NCBI GenBank assembly: GCA_964449175.1
Contig: CAYUYH010000003.1
Span: 1 to 31,786 of the forward strand
From: CAYUYH01 sp964449175
GTDB lineage: Bacteria; Planctomycetota; Phycisphaerae; SM23-33
Length of the DNA stretch: 31,786 nucleotides
Direction of reading: 5' to 3'
Below, one piece after another: positions 16,378 to 24,339 of this stretch; the first letter of the stretch is position 1; each line of letters starts with the position of its first letter. The notes beneath the pieces are model-generated. The model was not told the origin of the DNA. It saw only the letters and a program-made list of their open reading frames with translations, and searched no databases. Position numbers and translations under genes: made by a program.

Positions 16378-17193
16378 ATGGTCAAGCGAAGCGGATTTAC
16401 GCTGGTCGAGTTGCTGGTCGTGATCGCGATCATATCACTGCTGATCGCCATCATCGCCCCAACGCTGGGCGCGGCGAAGGACCTGGCCAGGTCTTCGTAT
16501 TGCATGACGACACTGAACGCCCTGAACAAGAGCTCGCTGGTCTATACCGACCAGAACAGGGGCTTCATGATGGTCTACCGCCACCATTTCGTCGAGCCGG
16601 GGTCAGGCGACTACGCGGGCGGGAAATACATCGAGTCCCCCGACCAGCCGTCGAAGACCGCCATAGCCTTCACCGTCACCCCGCTCAATCCGGCCACGGG
16701 GCTTTATAGCGATGCCCGCAACTACGGCCTGGTCTACGCGGCGAAGATACTCGAAAAGCCCGAGATGTTCTACTGCCCCGCGCCGATAAGCGATGACCGG
16801 CATAGGCTGTCCAACTATGGGAAGCCTTGGGGCGGGAAACCATCCATCGTCGGCGGCACCAACTGGGTCCGCTGCGGCTACATGTGGGATCCGTGGGTGA
16901 AGATACTGGAGGGGACTGATTCCCACGACGGGCTATTCACCTTCGAGGACGACCTCCTGCTTGAACGGCACAGGTCGGACAGGTTCCTCACAAGCGACCT
17001 GCTGTGGGGCGTGTCCGTCTCCGGGCACGTCGAGGGCACCAAGTGTCACTGGAACCTGGGCTATCCGGACGGACACGTAATGTCGTTCGAGGATCCGGTC
17101 ATGTGGAAAAACTACATCGCCAGAGACTTGAATACCGGCGTGGAGTGGGAGTTGTGGAACACGTTTACCAGGCCCTATCTGGAGAAGATCTAG
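16378..17193 (+). CDS. Prepilin-like secreted protein, copy 1
   Basis: A 271-residue protein with a class III (type IV pilin) leader: MVKRSG, then FTLVELLVVIAIISLLIAII, with the predicted cut between Gly 6 and Phe 7 and the conserved Glu at mature position 5. The hydrophobic helix anchors it in the inner membrane before assembly or secretion. The mature domain has motifs shared by all four copies: GFMMVYRH, RNYGLVYAA, MFYCPAPI, RCGYMW, ERH and HWNLGYPDGH. The last is a variant of the H-x-DG signature of planctomycete prepilin-associated proteins. The start ATG 16378 has AAGGAG at 16366-16371. It is followed by a strong terminator hairpin, so it is probably transcribed alone. Its job (pseudopilus part, surface protein or secreted binder) is unknown. 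Confidence 0.85.
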   Translation: MVKRSGFTLVELLVVIAIISLLIAIIAPTLGAAKDLARSSYCMTTLNALNKSSLVYTDQNRGFMMVYRHHFVEPGSGDYAGGKYIESPDQPSKTAIAFTVTPLNPATGLYSDARNYGLVYAAKILEKPEMFYCPAPISDDRHRLSNYGKPWGGKPSIVGGTNWVRCGYMWDPWVKILEGTDSHDGLFTFEDDLLLERHRSDRFLTSDLLWGVSVSGHVEGTKCHWNLGYPDGHVMSFEDPVMWKNYIARDLNTGVEWELWNTFTRPYLEKI

Positions 17194-17273
17194 AGTACCG
17201 CCAGCCCCGCCGACAGGCGCTACGTGCTGTGGCAGCGTGATCGGCTGAGGCTGACAGCATTGGCAAGAGAACT

Positions 17274-17304
17274 CAGCGGGCTGGGCATATGCCCCAGCCC
17301 GCTG
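17274..17304 (+). terminator. Terminator hairpin, GCGGGCTGGG family
   Basis: CAGCGGGCTGGG (17274-17285) and CCCAGCCCGCTG (17293-17304) form a perfect 12-bp stem with a 7-nt loop, 80 bp after the first prepilin-like gene, followed by TCTTT. The stem core is shared with hairpins at 20712 and 28872. Confidence 0.75.
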
Positions 17305-17458
17305 TCTTTGGCGGCCTGGCAGCCCCCGCCGCTGCGCCCCCACCAACGCCGGTCCGTATCGGCCAAGCACCGTAGCTGCCGTGGGAATAAGCCCCTATCA
17401 CGGCACTAGGCCTTCGTCCCGCAGGCTGTGCATCCGGCAACTTTCCGCTGGGCTTCTG

Positions 17459-17487
17459 TTGATGATGTCCCACACATCGTGTATACT
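17459..17487 (+). promoter_or_regulatory. Promoter of second prepilin-like gene
   Basis: TTGATG (17459-17464), a 17-bp spacer and TATACT (17482-17487), 90 bp before ATG 17577. Both boxes are good sigma-70-type matches with ideal spacing, so copy 2 probably has its own transcript. Confidence 0.6.
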
Positions 17488-17576
17488 ATGTGCAGATCAC
17501 CTGCGACCCATAAGATCACCAGATGGACATCTCTCGTGAGTTGGCCTGCCGCGTCATCCCTGCCGAGGAGGCTGCC

Positions 17577-18380
17577 ATGATTCGGCGAAGTGCGTTTACC
17601 CTAGTCGAGTTGCTGGTGGTGATCGCGATCATCTCCCTCCTGATAGCCATCATCACGCCCACCCTGGGTGCGGTGAAGGGCCTGGCCTGGTCCGCCTACT
17701 GCAAGACCACCCTCAACGCCCTGAACAAGAGCTCCCTGGTCTACGCGGACCAGAACCGTGGCTACATGATGGTCTACACGCACGATACCAGCAGTGGGGG
17801 CAGCGGGCAAAGCTACCCGGCCGCACCGCCCCAGCCCTCCAAGAGCACGATTGCGTTTATCGCCACGAGCGGGCTGAACCCCGCATCGGGGTTCTATAGT
17901 TCTGCCCGCAACTATGGCCTGGTCTACGCCGCGAGGATTCTCACCGAGCCAGGGATGTTCTACTGCCCCGCCCCTATCAGCGACGAGCGACACAGGCTCA
18001 TCAGCTATCCCAAGCCCTGGGGCGCGAGGCCGACGACTGCCGGTGGAACGCAGTGGGTGCGTTGCGGCTACATGTGGAACCCCTGGATCAAGAAAATCGA
18101 GCTTCCGGGCGGCCACAGCGTGACCACCTTCGATGACGAACTGATCGTCGAGCGACACGACCCGCGCAAGTTCCTCACCTGCGATCTGCTGTGGGGCCGG
18201 AGGGTCTCGGGGCACGTCGAGGGCAGCACTTGCCACTGGAACCTGGCCTATCCGGACGGACACCTCCTACAGTTCGAGAGTCCGGAGCTCTGGGAGCTGT
18301 ATCTCAGCGGCGTCCGCACCGACACGGATTGGTGGCGCTGGGACGACATCACCAAACCGGAGTTGGAGAAGAGGATATAG
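17577..18380 (+). CDS. Prepilin-like secreted protein, copy 2
   Basis: A 267-residue paralogue of the preceding protein. The leader is MIRRSA before FTLVELLVVIAIISLLIAII, so the residue before the cut is Ala, not Gly. It retains the shared blocks GYMMVY, RNYGLVYAA, MFYCPAPISDERH, RCGYMWNPW, ERH and HWNLAYPDGH. The region after GYMMVY differs from copy 1, with a Gly/Ser-rich insert (SSGGSGQSY) replacing the aromatic strand. GAGGAGG at 17565-17571 precedes ATG 17577; an in-frame ATG at 17523 lacks a ribosome binding site and would bury the prepilin leader. It is closest in sequence to copy 1 (both have NALNKSSLVY) and ends in a similar basic/acidic tail. The mature product is expected to be inserted in the inner membrane and processed by prepilin peptidase. 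Confidence 0.85.
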   Translation: MIRRSAFTLVELLVVIAIISLLIAIITPTLGAVKGLAWSAYCKTTLNALNKSSLVYADQNRGYMMVYTHDTSSGGSGQSYPAAPPQPSKSTIAFIATSGLNPASGFYSSARNYGLVYAARILTEPGMFYCPAPISDERHRLISYPKPWGARPTTAGGTQWVRCGYMWNPWIKKIELPGGHSVTTFDDELIVERHDPRKFLTCDLLWGRRVSGHVEGSTCHWNLAYPDGHLLQFESPELWELYLSGVRTDTDWWRWDDITKPELEKRI

Positions 18381-18481
18381 GCCTCCCCCTGGCAGGTCCA
18401 CTAGCTGTGATGACCGAGCGGCCCGCCAGGAAGGCCGCCGCCGCGACCGCGATTGTATCGCGGGCGCCGGAGCCCGCGCGT

Positions 18482-18504
18482 GGCGAAGCCATCCTGGCTT
18501 CGCC
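18482..18504 (+). terminator. Hairpin downstream of second prepilin-like gene
   Basis: GGCGAAGCCA (18482-18491) and TGGCTTCGCC (18495-18504) form a perfect 10-bp stem with a 3-nt loop, about 100 bp after the gene. There is no T-tract. It is the most likely terminator in the 364-bp gap (18381-18744), which otherwise holds only the leader of copy 3. Confidence 0.45.
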
Positions 18505-18638
18505 CCCAGCCGGCCCGGCGCCTTGGGAAGTTCATCCCCGTCCCGGAAGCCAAGATGCCCGCGGCCGAGCGCGGCGTATTATCCCGTGCCTCGGCAGGAT
18601 GTTACTATCGGCGCCTGGCTTGAATCCGCGCCCGCGCA

Positions 18639-18700
18639 TACAATACCAATGCCGCAGGACGTCCGTCGCAGACACTCCCGGCCGGTCAGGGGAGCACGCC
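18639..18700 (+). promoter_or_regulatory. Promoter and leader element of third prepilin-like gene
   Basis: TACAATAC (18639-18646) is a likely -10 box. A weak TGGCTT (18616-18621) lies 17 bp upstream. GGGGAGCACGCC (18689-18700) follows at a fixed distance. The same two blocks, spaced within 1 bp, precede copy 4. Conservation between the two leaders supports function better than the match to consensus does. Confidence 0.55.
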
Positions 18701-18744
18701 TGAATGACGAGTTGCGACCGCCACATAGGCTCATGGAGACAGCC

Positions 18745-19548
18745 ATGACTAGGCGAGAGGCATTCACCCTGGTCGAGCTGCTGGTGGTGATCGCGATAAT
18801 CACCCTGTTGATCGCCATGCTCATGCCTACCTTGCAGGGGGCGCGGCACCTGGCCTGGTCGGCGCACTGCAAGACGAACCTCGCCGCCCTGGCCAAGAGC
18901 GTGGTGGTCTACTCCGACCACAACCGGGGCTACATGATGGTCTACCGCCACGTGAACGTCATCGTTGACGAGAGGGAGTATATCGACGCCCCGCCCCAGC
19001 CGGCAAAAACGTGCATCGCATTCACAAGGAGCATGCTCAACCTGCGAACAGGGCTGCTCGCCGACGCCCGCAACTATGGCCTGGTCTACGAGGCGGGGAT
19101 TCTCTACAGGCCGGAGATGTTCTACTGCCCGGCGCCGATAGAGGACGAACGCCATAAGATGAGCCACTATCCCCCTCCCTGGGGCGCGCACCTCGGCAGG
19201 GGCAGCGATTGGATACGCTGCGGATACATGTGGAATCCATGGGTGAAGGTGCTGGCGGGGAGTGATTCCAGCGACAACATCTGCACCTACGAGGACGGCC
19301 TGATCCTCGAGCGGCACGCTCAAGACAGGTTCCTTGTGTGCGACCTGGCGTGGGGCATCGACGTCTCCGGGCACAACTGGGGAGGCAGGATACACTGGAA
19401 CACAGCCTTTCCCGACGGGCACGCGGCCAGTTTTGAGGACCCGGCCCTCCAGGCGATCTACAGCCATGGCATCCACACCGATTGGGAGTGGTCCGATTGG
19501 GATGGCATAACTCGGCCGGCGATGGTGCGGGCCGGGGTTGGCGGCTGA
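18745..19548 (+). CDS. Prepilin-like secreted protein, copy 3
   Basis: A 267-residue member of the tandem family. The leader is MTRREA before FTLVELLVVIAIITLLIAML, with Ala before the predicted cut. Shared blocks are GYMMVYRH, RNYGLVYEA, MFYCPAPIEDERHK, RCGYMWNPWVK, LERH, DLAWG and HWNTAFPDGH. It is clearly closer to copy 4 than to copies 1-2 (LQGAR, LAKSV, LGRGSDWIRCGYMWNPW, SGHNWGG and the ending AGVGG are near-identical). ATG 18745 follows GGAG at 18735-18738; ATG 18733 is in frame but leaves no room for that site. It is preceded by a conserved promoter/leader shared with copy 4. It is probably the result of a duplication that included regulatory DNA. Confidence 0.85.
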   Translation: MTRREAFTLVELLVVIAIITLLIAMLMPTLQGARHLAWSAHCKTNLAALAKSVVVYSDHNRGYMMVYRHVNVIVDEREYIDAPPQPAKTCIAFTRSMLNLRTGLLADARNYGLVYEAGILYRPEMFYCPAPIEDERHKMSHYPPPWGAHLGRGSDWIRCGYMWNPWVKVLAGSDSSDNICTYEDGLILERHAQDRFLVCDLAWGIDVSGHNWGGRIHWNTAFPDGHAASFEDPALQAIYSHGIHTDWEWSDWDGITRPAMVRAGVGG

Positions 19549-19717
19549 TCGCAATCACTCCGCAATGCCCGCGGGGCGCCTCCACGATTCTCACCCCCTC
19601 GCTTTGTGCCCGTCGTTTGTCACAGTAGCCAAGGTGCCCACTGTTGCCGCGTGCGGCGCATCTATGGCTCCAAAAGGGACTTACGGGCCTAGCGTGGCCG
19701 CGCTCCGCCCTTGCGCC

Positions 19718-19780
19718 TACAATACTAGTGAAGCATGGAACCCGCCGCGAACCCCGCCTTGGTAGTTTGGGGAGCACGCC
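19718..19780 (+). promoter_or_regulatory. Promoter and leader element of fourth prepilin-like gene
   Basis: TACAATAC (19718-19725), with a weak TGGCCG 17 bp upstream (19695-19700), and GGGGAGCACGCC (19769-19780). The distance from TACAATAC to the GC block is 51 bp here and 50 bp before copy 3. The distance from the block to the ATG is 55 and 56 bp respectively. Confidence 0.55.
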
Positions 19781-19823
19781 TTGAAAACGATCTGTGAAGG
19801 TCATTCCTGGTAAGGAGACAGCC

Positions 19824-20627
19824 ATGACTATGCGAAAGGCTTTTACGCTGGTCGAGTTGCTGGTTGTGATCGCGATCATATCACTGCTGATCGCCATCCT
19901 CGTGCCGACCTTACAAGGGGCCAGGCAGCTGGCATTGTCGGCCTACTGCCGGAGCAATCTCAACGCCCTGGCCAAGAGCGTGGCCATCTACTCCGACTTC
20001 AGCAACGGCTACATGATGGTCTACCGCCACGCGTTCGTCACTGTTAACAACAAGGACTACATCATCGCTCCCGAGCAGCCGTCCAAGACAAGCATTGCAT
20101 TCGTCAGCAGCCCGTTGAACCCCGCAACGGGGCTGCTGAGCGCCGCTCGCAACTATGGCCTGGTCTACGCGGCGGGGATTATCACCAAGCCGGAGATGTT
20201 CTACTGCCCCGCGCCCATACGGGACGAACGGGCCAAGTTCAACAGCTACCCCAAGCCGTGGGGCGCGCACCTCGGCAGCGGCAGCCAGTGGATACGCTGC
20301 GGGTACATGTGGAATCCGTGGGTGACGGTGCTGGAAGGCGACGACGCCAGCAACAATCTCTGCACCTACGACGATGGGCTGCTCCTGGAGCGGCATCCCC
20401 AGGGCAGGTTCCTCGTCAGCGACCTGGCCTGGAGCACGGACGTCTCAGGGCACGCGTGGGGCGGCATGCACCACTGGAACGCGGGTTTCGCCGATGGGCA
20501 CGCGGAGTCGTTCCAGAACAAGAGACTATACAACACCTACGTCAACGGCCTGGACGCCGGCGTCCAGTGGCGCGTCTGGAACGACGTAACCCGCCCGGCA
20601 CTGATAGAGGCCGGCGTGGGCGGCTGA
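19824..20627 (+). CDS. Prepilin-like secreted protein, copy 4
   Basis: A 267-residue member of the family. The leader is MTMRKA before FTLVELLVVIAIISLLIAIL. Shared blocks are GYMMVYRH, NPATGLL, RNYGLVYAAGI, MFYCPAPIRDERAK, RCGYMWNPWV, LERH, DLAWS and HWNAGFADGH. TAAGGAG at 19811-19817 gives a clear start at ATG 19824. It is closely similar to copy 3 along its whole length. The C-terminal sequence is RPALIEAGVGG, against RPAMVRAGVGG in copy 3. It is followed 85 bp later by a strong terminator, closing the array. The four proteins could be alternative or co-assembled minor pilins, but nothing else of a type II or type IV pilus machine is in the window. Confidence 0.85.
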   Translation: MTMRKAFTLVELLVVIAIISLLIAILVPTLQGARQLALSAYCRSNLNALAKSVAIYSDFSNGYMMVYRHAFVTVNNKDYIIAPEQPSKTSIAFVSSPLNPATGLLSAARNYGLVYAAGIITKPEMFYCPAPIRDERAKFNSYPKPWGAHLGSGSQWIRCGYMWNPWVTVLEGDDASNNLCTYDDGLLLERHPQGRFLVSDLAWSTDVSGHAWGGMHHWNAGFADGHAESFQNKRLYNTYVNGLDAGVQWRVWNDVTRPALIEAGVGG

Positions 20628-20711
20628 TGGCAACGTGACAACCCTGACTGCTCGATCAGGCGATCAGATGTAGCGCAGACGTCGACAGGCGAGCCGGAGC
20701 GTCGATGTCCG

Positions 20712-20745
20712 AAGGCGGGCTGGGCGGCTCGACCCAGCCCGCCTT
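20712..20745 (+). terminator. Terminator hairpin, GCGGGCTGGG family
   Basis: AAGGCGGGCTGGG (20712-20724) and CCCAGCCCGCCTT (20733-20745) make a perfect 13-bp stem around an 8-nt loop, 85 bp after the fourth prepilin-like gene. It shares its stem core with hairpins at 17274 and 28872. Confidence 0.75.
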
Positions 20746-20781
20746 CCATTGCCCCCACTCCCCACTCCGGGCGGTTCAGCC

Positions 20782-20810
20782 TTGCTCCCGCGCCGCGCGA
20801 GGGCGATAAT
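20782..20810 (+). promoter_or_regulatory. Promoter of mechanosensitive channel gene
   Basis: TTGCTC (20782-20787), a 17-bp spacer and GATAAT (20805-20810), 98 bp before ATG 20909. Spacing is ideal and the -10 is 5 of 6 to consensus. Confidence 0.5.
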
Positions 20811-20908
20811 GCCAAGTCGAAACAGACCCACCGGGCCACCCGCGGGCGAGTCGCTCCCCATGCCGACCAAATAACGGACACTTCGGCTCAGAAGACGGGA
20901 AACTGATT

Positions 20909-22015
20909 ATGCAAACCCTGGCTGTCACCATCGGAGAACTTCAGGAGCTTGGCTGGAACGCCGGCAAGCTCGTCCTGGCCGCCGCTATCGCGATAGCAGC
21001 GCACACCGTCGCCCTGGTCATACTCAAACGGCTCTCGAAGTCCCGGTTCGGCGTCGTCGGCAAGGCCCTTCTGACCCACTGCAACAGGCCTGTCCTATTC
21101 GCGATGGTGAACATGGCGATCTGGTTCGCCCTGTACCTGACCACGATCGAGGCGGGCGCCAGGGCCTTCATCATGCACTTGCTTAGCCTGGCGCTGATCG
21201 TGGTGGTGGCCTGGCTCATCATCCGGGTCGCCGCGGCCGTGCAGGACATCGTGATGAGCCGCTACAACCTTGACGTCCCCGACAACCTCCAGGCCAGGAA
21301 GATGTACACCCAGCTCAAGGTCATCCGCCGCGCGGTCGGCGTCGTCGTCATAATCGTCGCCATCGGCTCCTGCCTGATGACCTTCCCGCAGATTCGCGCC
21401 CTCGGCATGAGCATTCTGGCCTCGGCCGGCATCGCGGGGATAATCCTCGGCCTGGCCGCCCAGAGGACGCTCGGCACGCTGATCGCCGGCATCCAGATCG
21501 CGCTGACTCAGCCGATCAGGATCGACGATGTCGTGATCGTCGAGGGCGAGTGGGGGCGGATCGAGGAGATAACGCTCACCTACGTCGTCGTGAGGATATG
21601 GGACCTGCGCCGCCTCGTCGTGCCCATCAGCTACTTCATCGAGAAGCCCTTCCAGAACTGGACGCGCATCTCAGCCGACCTGCTGGGCACGGTCTTCCTC
21701 TACGTGGACCACACCGTGCCGGTCGCAGCCGTCCGGAGCGAGCTGGAGCGCGTCGTCAAGGAATCCGGCATGTGGGACGGCAAGGTCGTCGGCCTCCAGG
21801 TGACCGACACCTCGGAGCGCACCGTGCATCTGCGGGCGCTGATGAGCGCGCCCGATGCGTCGGCCGCGTGGAACCTGCGATGCCACGTGCGGGAGAAGCT
21901 CATCGAGTTCCTCCAGGCCAACTACCCCAGCAGCCTGCCCCGCTTCCGCGTTGAGTCCGCGCCGCCCGACGGCTCGGCCTCAGGACTGCTGCCCGGCGGC
22001 CGGCAGGGCGCCTAG
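20909..22015 (+). CDS. MscS-type mechanosensitive ion channel
   Basis: A 368-residue inner-membrane channel that would open under membrane tension to release small solutes on hypo-osmotic shock. About four hydrophobic segments lie at roughly residues 20-40, 62-80, 88-110 and 140-160. The pore helix is the Ala/Gly-rich stretch SAGIAGIILGLAAQRTLGTL. The signature beta domain follows (PIRIDDVVIVEGEWGRIEEI, VVPISYFIEKPFQNWTR). A cytoplasmic alpha/beta domain and a short disordered tail close it. It has its own promoter candidate upstream. It is convergent with the trehalose synthesis gene, and the two stop codons overlap by 2 nt (22013-22014 within CTAG). Family membership is clear. Whether it gates like MscS or conducts a particular solute is unknown. 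Confidence 0.93.
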   Translation: MQTLAVTIGELQELGWNAGKLVLAAAIAIAAHTVALVILKRLSKSRFGVVGKALLTHCNRPVLFAMVNMAIWFALYLTTIEAGARAFIMHLLSLALIVVVAWLIIRVAAAVQDIVMSRYNLDVPDNLQARKMYTQLKVIRRAVGVVVIIVAIGSCLMTFPQIRALGMSILASAGIAGIILGLAAQRTLGTLIAGIQIALTQPIRIDDVVIVEGEWGRIEEITLTYVVVRIWDLRRLVVPISYFIEKPFQNWTRISADLLGTVFLYVDHTVPVAAVRSELERVVKESGMWDGKVVGLQVTDTSERTVHLRALMSAPDASAAWNLRCHVREKLIEFLQANYPSSLPRFRVESAPPDGSASGLLPGGRQGA

Positions 22016-24183
22016 CTGATCACGTCGAGCACCTTGCCCAGGAGCTTGCGGAAGGCTGCCGGGCCGGCCACCCTGTAGTGCGCCTCCGTCCCGCCGGGGC
22101 CGACCTTCACCGTCAGCAGGTCCGCCCGCTTCAAGCGGAACATGCTCTCGTCGGTCTGGTCGTCGCCGGCGCAGAGGACGACGTCGCAGGTCGCTTCCCG
22201 CAGGCACCTCGCCACGGCCGTGCCCTTGTTGACGTGCACCGAGCTGACCTCCACGATCTTCTTGCCGTGGCGCACCTCAACGGGCAGGTTGGCGGCGGCC
22301 TCGGATAGGTCGCTCACCAGTTGGTGCGCCTTGGACCGCCCGAACTCCGGGTCGGCCCGGCGATAGTGCCACACCAACGAGGAGCTTTTCTCCTCCACCG
22401 TGCTGCCGGGCGTGTTGCCCTCGTACAGGTGCAGCACCTCGAATACCCTCTCCTTCCACGACATGTCCTGCGCGTCGCCGAGCACTTCCCATTCGCTCTG
22501 GCCGGGCAGTTTGAGACTGAAGCCGTGCTCGGCGATCAGGCCCAGCCTCTCGTCGGTGAACCACTCGGCCAGGTCCCTGCTGTTCCTGCCGCTGATCAGG
22601 TACGTCGCCATCCGCGGGCAACTCAACAACCTGTCGAGCAGTTCCAGGATCTCCGCCGTGGGGACGGCCGCCCCTGGGTCAGTCTCGAACTCGCGCAGAG
22701 TCCCGTCATAGTCCAGGAAGCATGCGATGCTCTGGGCTGCGGACAGGCGCTCGGCAACCTCCGTGACCGTCCCCGCGCCCTCGATGACCTCGTGTTGCTC
22801 ATCGGCGGCCGGCCTGGGGCGGGCAAGGTCGGTGATGAACGACCTCGCCCAGTAGTCCGCGTCGTACTGGAGCACCCTCGCTCGCATCTGCCGCATCTTG
22901 GCGGCCTTGGCCTCCGAGGGCATCGCCAACGCCTCGCTGATTCGCCCGGCCACGGCGTGGATGTCGTATGCGTTGACCTGCGTCGCGCTGAACAGCTCCT
23001 GGCTGGCGCCGGCGAACTCGCTGAGTATCAGCGCGCCGGAGCCGTCCTTCTGGCAGGCGACGTACTCCTTGGCCACTAGGTTCATGCCGTCCCGCAGCGG
23101 CGTGATGAGCGCCACGTCGGCCAGCGCGTAAAGCGCGCACAGCTCGGTGAAGCCGATCGACTTGTAAATGAAGTGCACCGGCGTGTTCATCATCGTCGCG
23201 TGGCGCCCGTTGATCTGCCCCACCTGCCGCTCCACTCGGTGTCGCAACGCCTGATACTCCGGCACGTCCTGCCGCGACGGGACGGAGACGAAAATGAACA
23301 CGACCTTGTCCACGCTCTCGCAGGTCGACAGGAACAGGTCCACGGCCTCCAGCCTGCGTGAGATGCCCTTGGTGTAGTCCAGCCTCTCCACGCTCAGCAC
23401 GACGCGCTTGCCCGCGTGCGCCCGGCGATACTCCTCCAGGCGCCGGGCAAATCGGTCCGATTCGAGCTCCGCGCTGAACTGTCTGGCGTTTATGCCGATC
23501 GGGTAGACGCCGATCCGCGTCCGCCCCCGCGCGTGGACGATGTGGTTCATCTCCGACTCCAGCCCCAACAGCCGGAGAACCGTGCTGCGAAAGTGCCGCA
23601 GGTACCCGAACGTGTGGAAGCCGATCTGGTCGGCGCCCAGCACGCCCTCTAGCAGCCGCTCTCGGTTGGGGTGGCAGCGGAAGACCTCGTACGACGGGAA
23701 CGGCGTGTGCAGGAAGAACCCGATCTTCATCCCCGGGCGGGCCTCGCGCAGCATCGCCGGCAGGAGCATCAACTGGTAGTCGTGCACCCACACCAGGTCG
23801 TCGGCGCCGGCGATCTCCAGGACACGCCCGGCGAAGCGGGCGTTGATCTTCTGGTAGTCGTCCCACCAGGCGCGGTCGTAGCGCATGTGGTCGGGCATGT
23901 AATGCAACACCGGCCAGACGCTGGAGTTAGAGAAGCCCATGTAGTAGTTGTGGCTCTCCCGCTCCGAGACATAGACCGGGCAGAGATCGTGCTTGCCGCA
24001 GTATGCCTCCAACTGCTCGCGCCTCGCGGGGTCTTGCACGTCCGTCCCCGGCCAGCCGACCCACACCAGCCGCGCCCAGCTCTCCACGCCGCTCAATGCC
24101 GACACAAGCCCGCCGCCCGACTTGCGGATGCCTCGGCCGAACGTTACGGGCAGGCGATTTGCGACGTTGACGATGGTATGCAT
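22012..24183 (-). CDS. Bifunctional trehalose-6-phosphate synthase/phosphatase
   Basis: A 723-residue fusion making trehalose from UDP-glucose and glucose-6-phosphate via trehalose-6-phosphate. The N-terminal GT20 synthase (about 1-455) shows NRLPV, KSGGGLVSAL, WVHDYQLMLLP, FFLHTPFPSYE, ERLDYTKG (R267 and K272, the UDP-glucose-binding pair in OtsA) and LRDGMNLVAKEY. The C-terminal HAD phosphatase (about 475-723) has FLDYDGT (D491, D493), LISGRN and GDDQTDESMF (D674, D675). Both halves have full catalytic motifs. The start is ATG 24183 with only a weak ribosome binding site. Trehalose is a compatible solute, so the gene is likely osmotically or stress regulated. It ends on the stop of the MscS gene. 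A two-domain fusion such as this is well known in several bacterial phyla and in eukaryotes. Confidence 0.95.
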   Translation of the reverse strand: MHTIVNVANRLPVTFGRGIRKSGGGLVSALSGVESWARLVWVGWPGTDVQDPARREQLEAYCGKHDLCPVYVSERESHNYYMGFSNSSVWPVLHYMPDHMRYDRAWWDDYQKINARFAGRVLEIAGADDLVWVHDYQLMLLPAMLREARPGMKIGFFLHTPFPSYEVFRCHPNRERLLEGVLGADQIGFHTFGYLRHFRSTVLRLLGLESEMNHIVHARGRTRIGVYPIGINARQFSAELESDRFARRLEEYRRAHAGKRVVLSVERLDYTKGISRRLEAVDLFLSTCESVDKVVFIFVSVPSRQDVPEYQALRHRVERQVGQINGRHATMMNTPVHFIYKSIGFTELCALYALADVALITPLRDGMNLVAKEYVACQKDGSGALILSEFAGASQELFSATQVNAYDIHAVAGRISEALAMPSEAKAAKMRQMRARVLQYDADYWARSFITDLARPRPAADEQHEVIEGAGTVTEVAERLSAAQSIACFLDYDGTLREFETDPGAAVPTAEILELLDRLLSCPRMATYLISGRNSRDLAEWFTDERLGLIAEHGFSLKLPGQSEWEVLGDAQDMSWKERVFEVLHLYEGNTPGSTVEEKSSSLVWHYRRADPEFGRSKAHQLVSDLSEAAANLPVEVRHGKKIVEVSSVHVNKGTAVARCLREATCDVVLCAGDDQTDESMFRLKRADLLTVKVGPGGTEAHYRVAGPAAFRKLLGKVLDVIS

Positions 24184-24298
24184 GCTGCCACCACTGCGGG
24201 ATATGCCAAACGGCTGAGTTTCGGGCCCTTAGCCTGTAGAGCATGCGCGATTCGCGCGTGAAGGTCAAGCCTCCGTTCCCCCTCGCGCCACCTGTAGG

Positions 24299-24331
24299 GC
24301 GTGCAACTTGATTGCACGCGGGAATCCCGCG
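24299..24331 (-). terminator. Overlapping hairpins after M56 gene
   Basis: GCGTGCAA (24299-24306) and TTGCACGC (24312-24319) form an 8-bp stem with a 5-nt loop. Overlapping it, CGCGGGA and TCCCGCG (24317-24331) form a 7-bp palindrome around one base. Only one can form at a time. They lie just after the stop of the M56 gene (minus strand) and before the trehalose gene start, so termination is the likely role. Confidence 0.5.
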
Positions 24332-24339
24332 CCTCCCGC

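Noticed and set aside
18532..19554. Minus-strand open frame opposite the third prepilin-like gene
   Set aside because: Antisense shadow; similar shadows appear opposite the paralogues only because the sense genes are paralogous.
22799..23866. Second minus-strand open frame inside the trehalose gene
   Set aside because: Alternate-frame shadow of the synthase domain; the true frame contains all catalytic motifs.
24184..24270. Promoter for the trehalose gene (TTGACC on the minus strand)
   Set aside because: No acceptable -10 box at 15-19 bp spacing, so no site is called.
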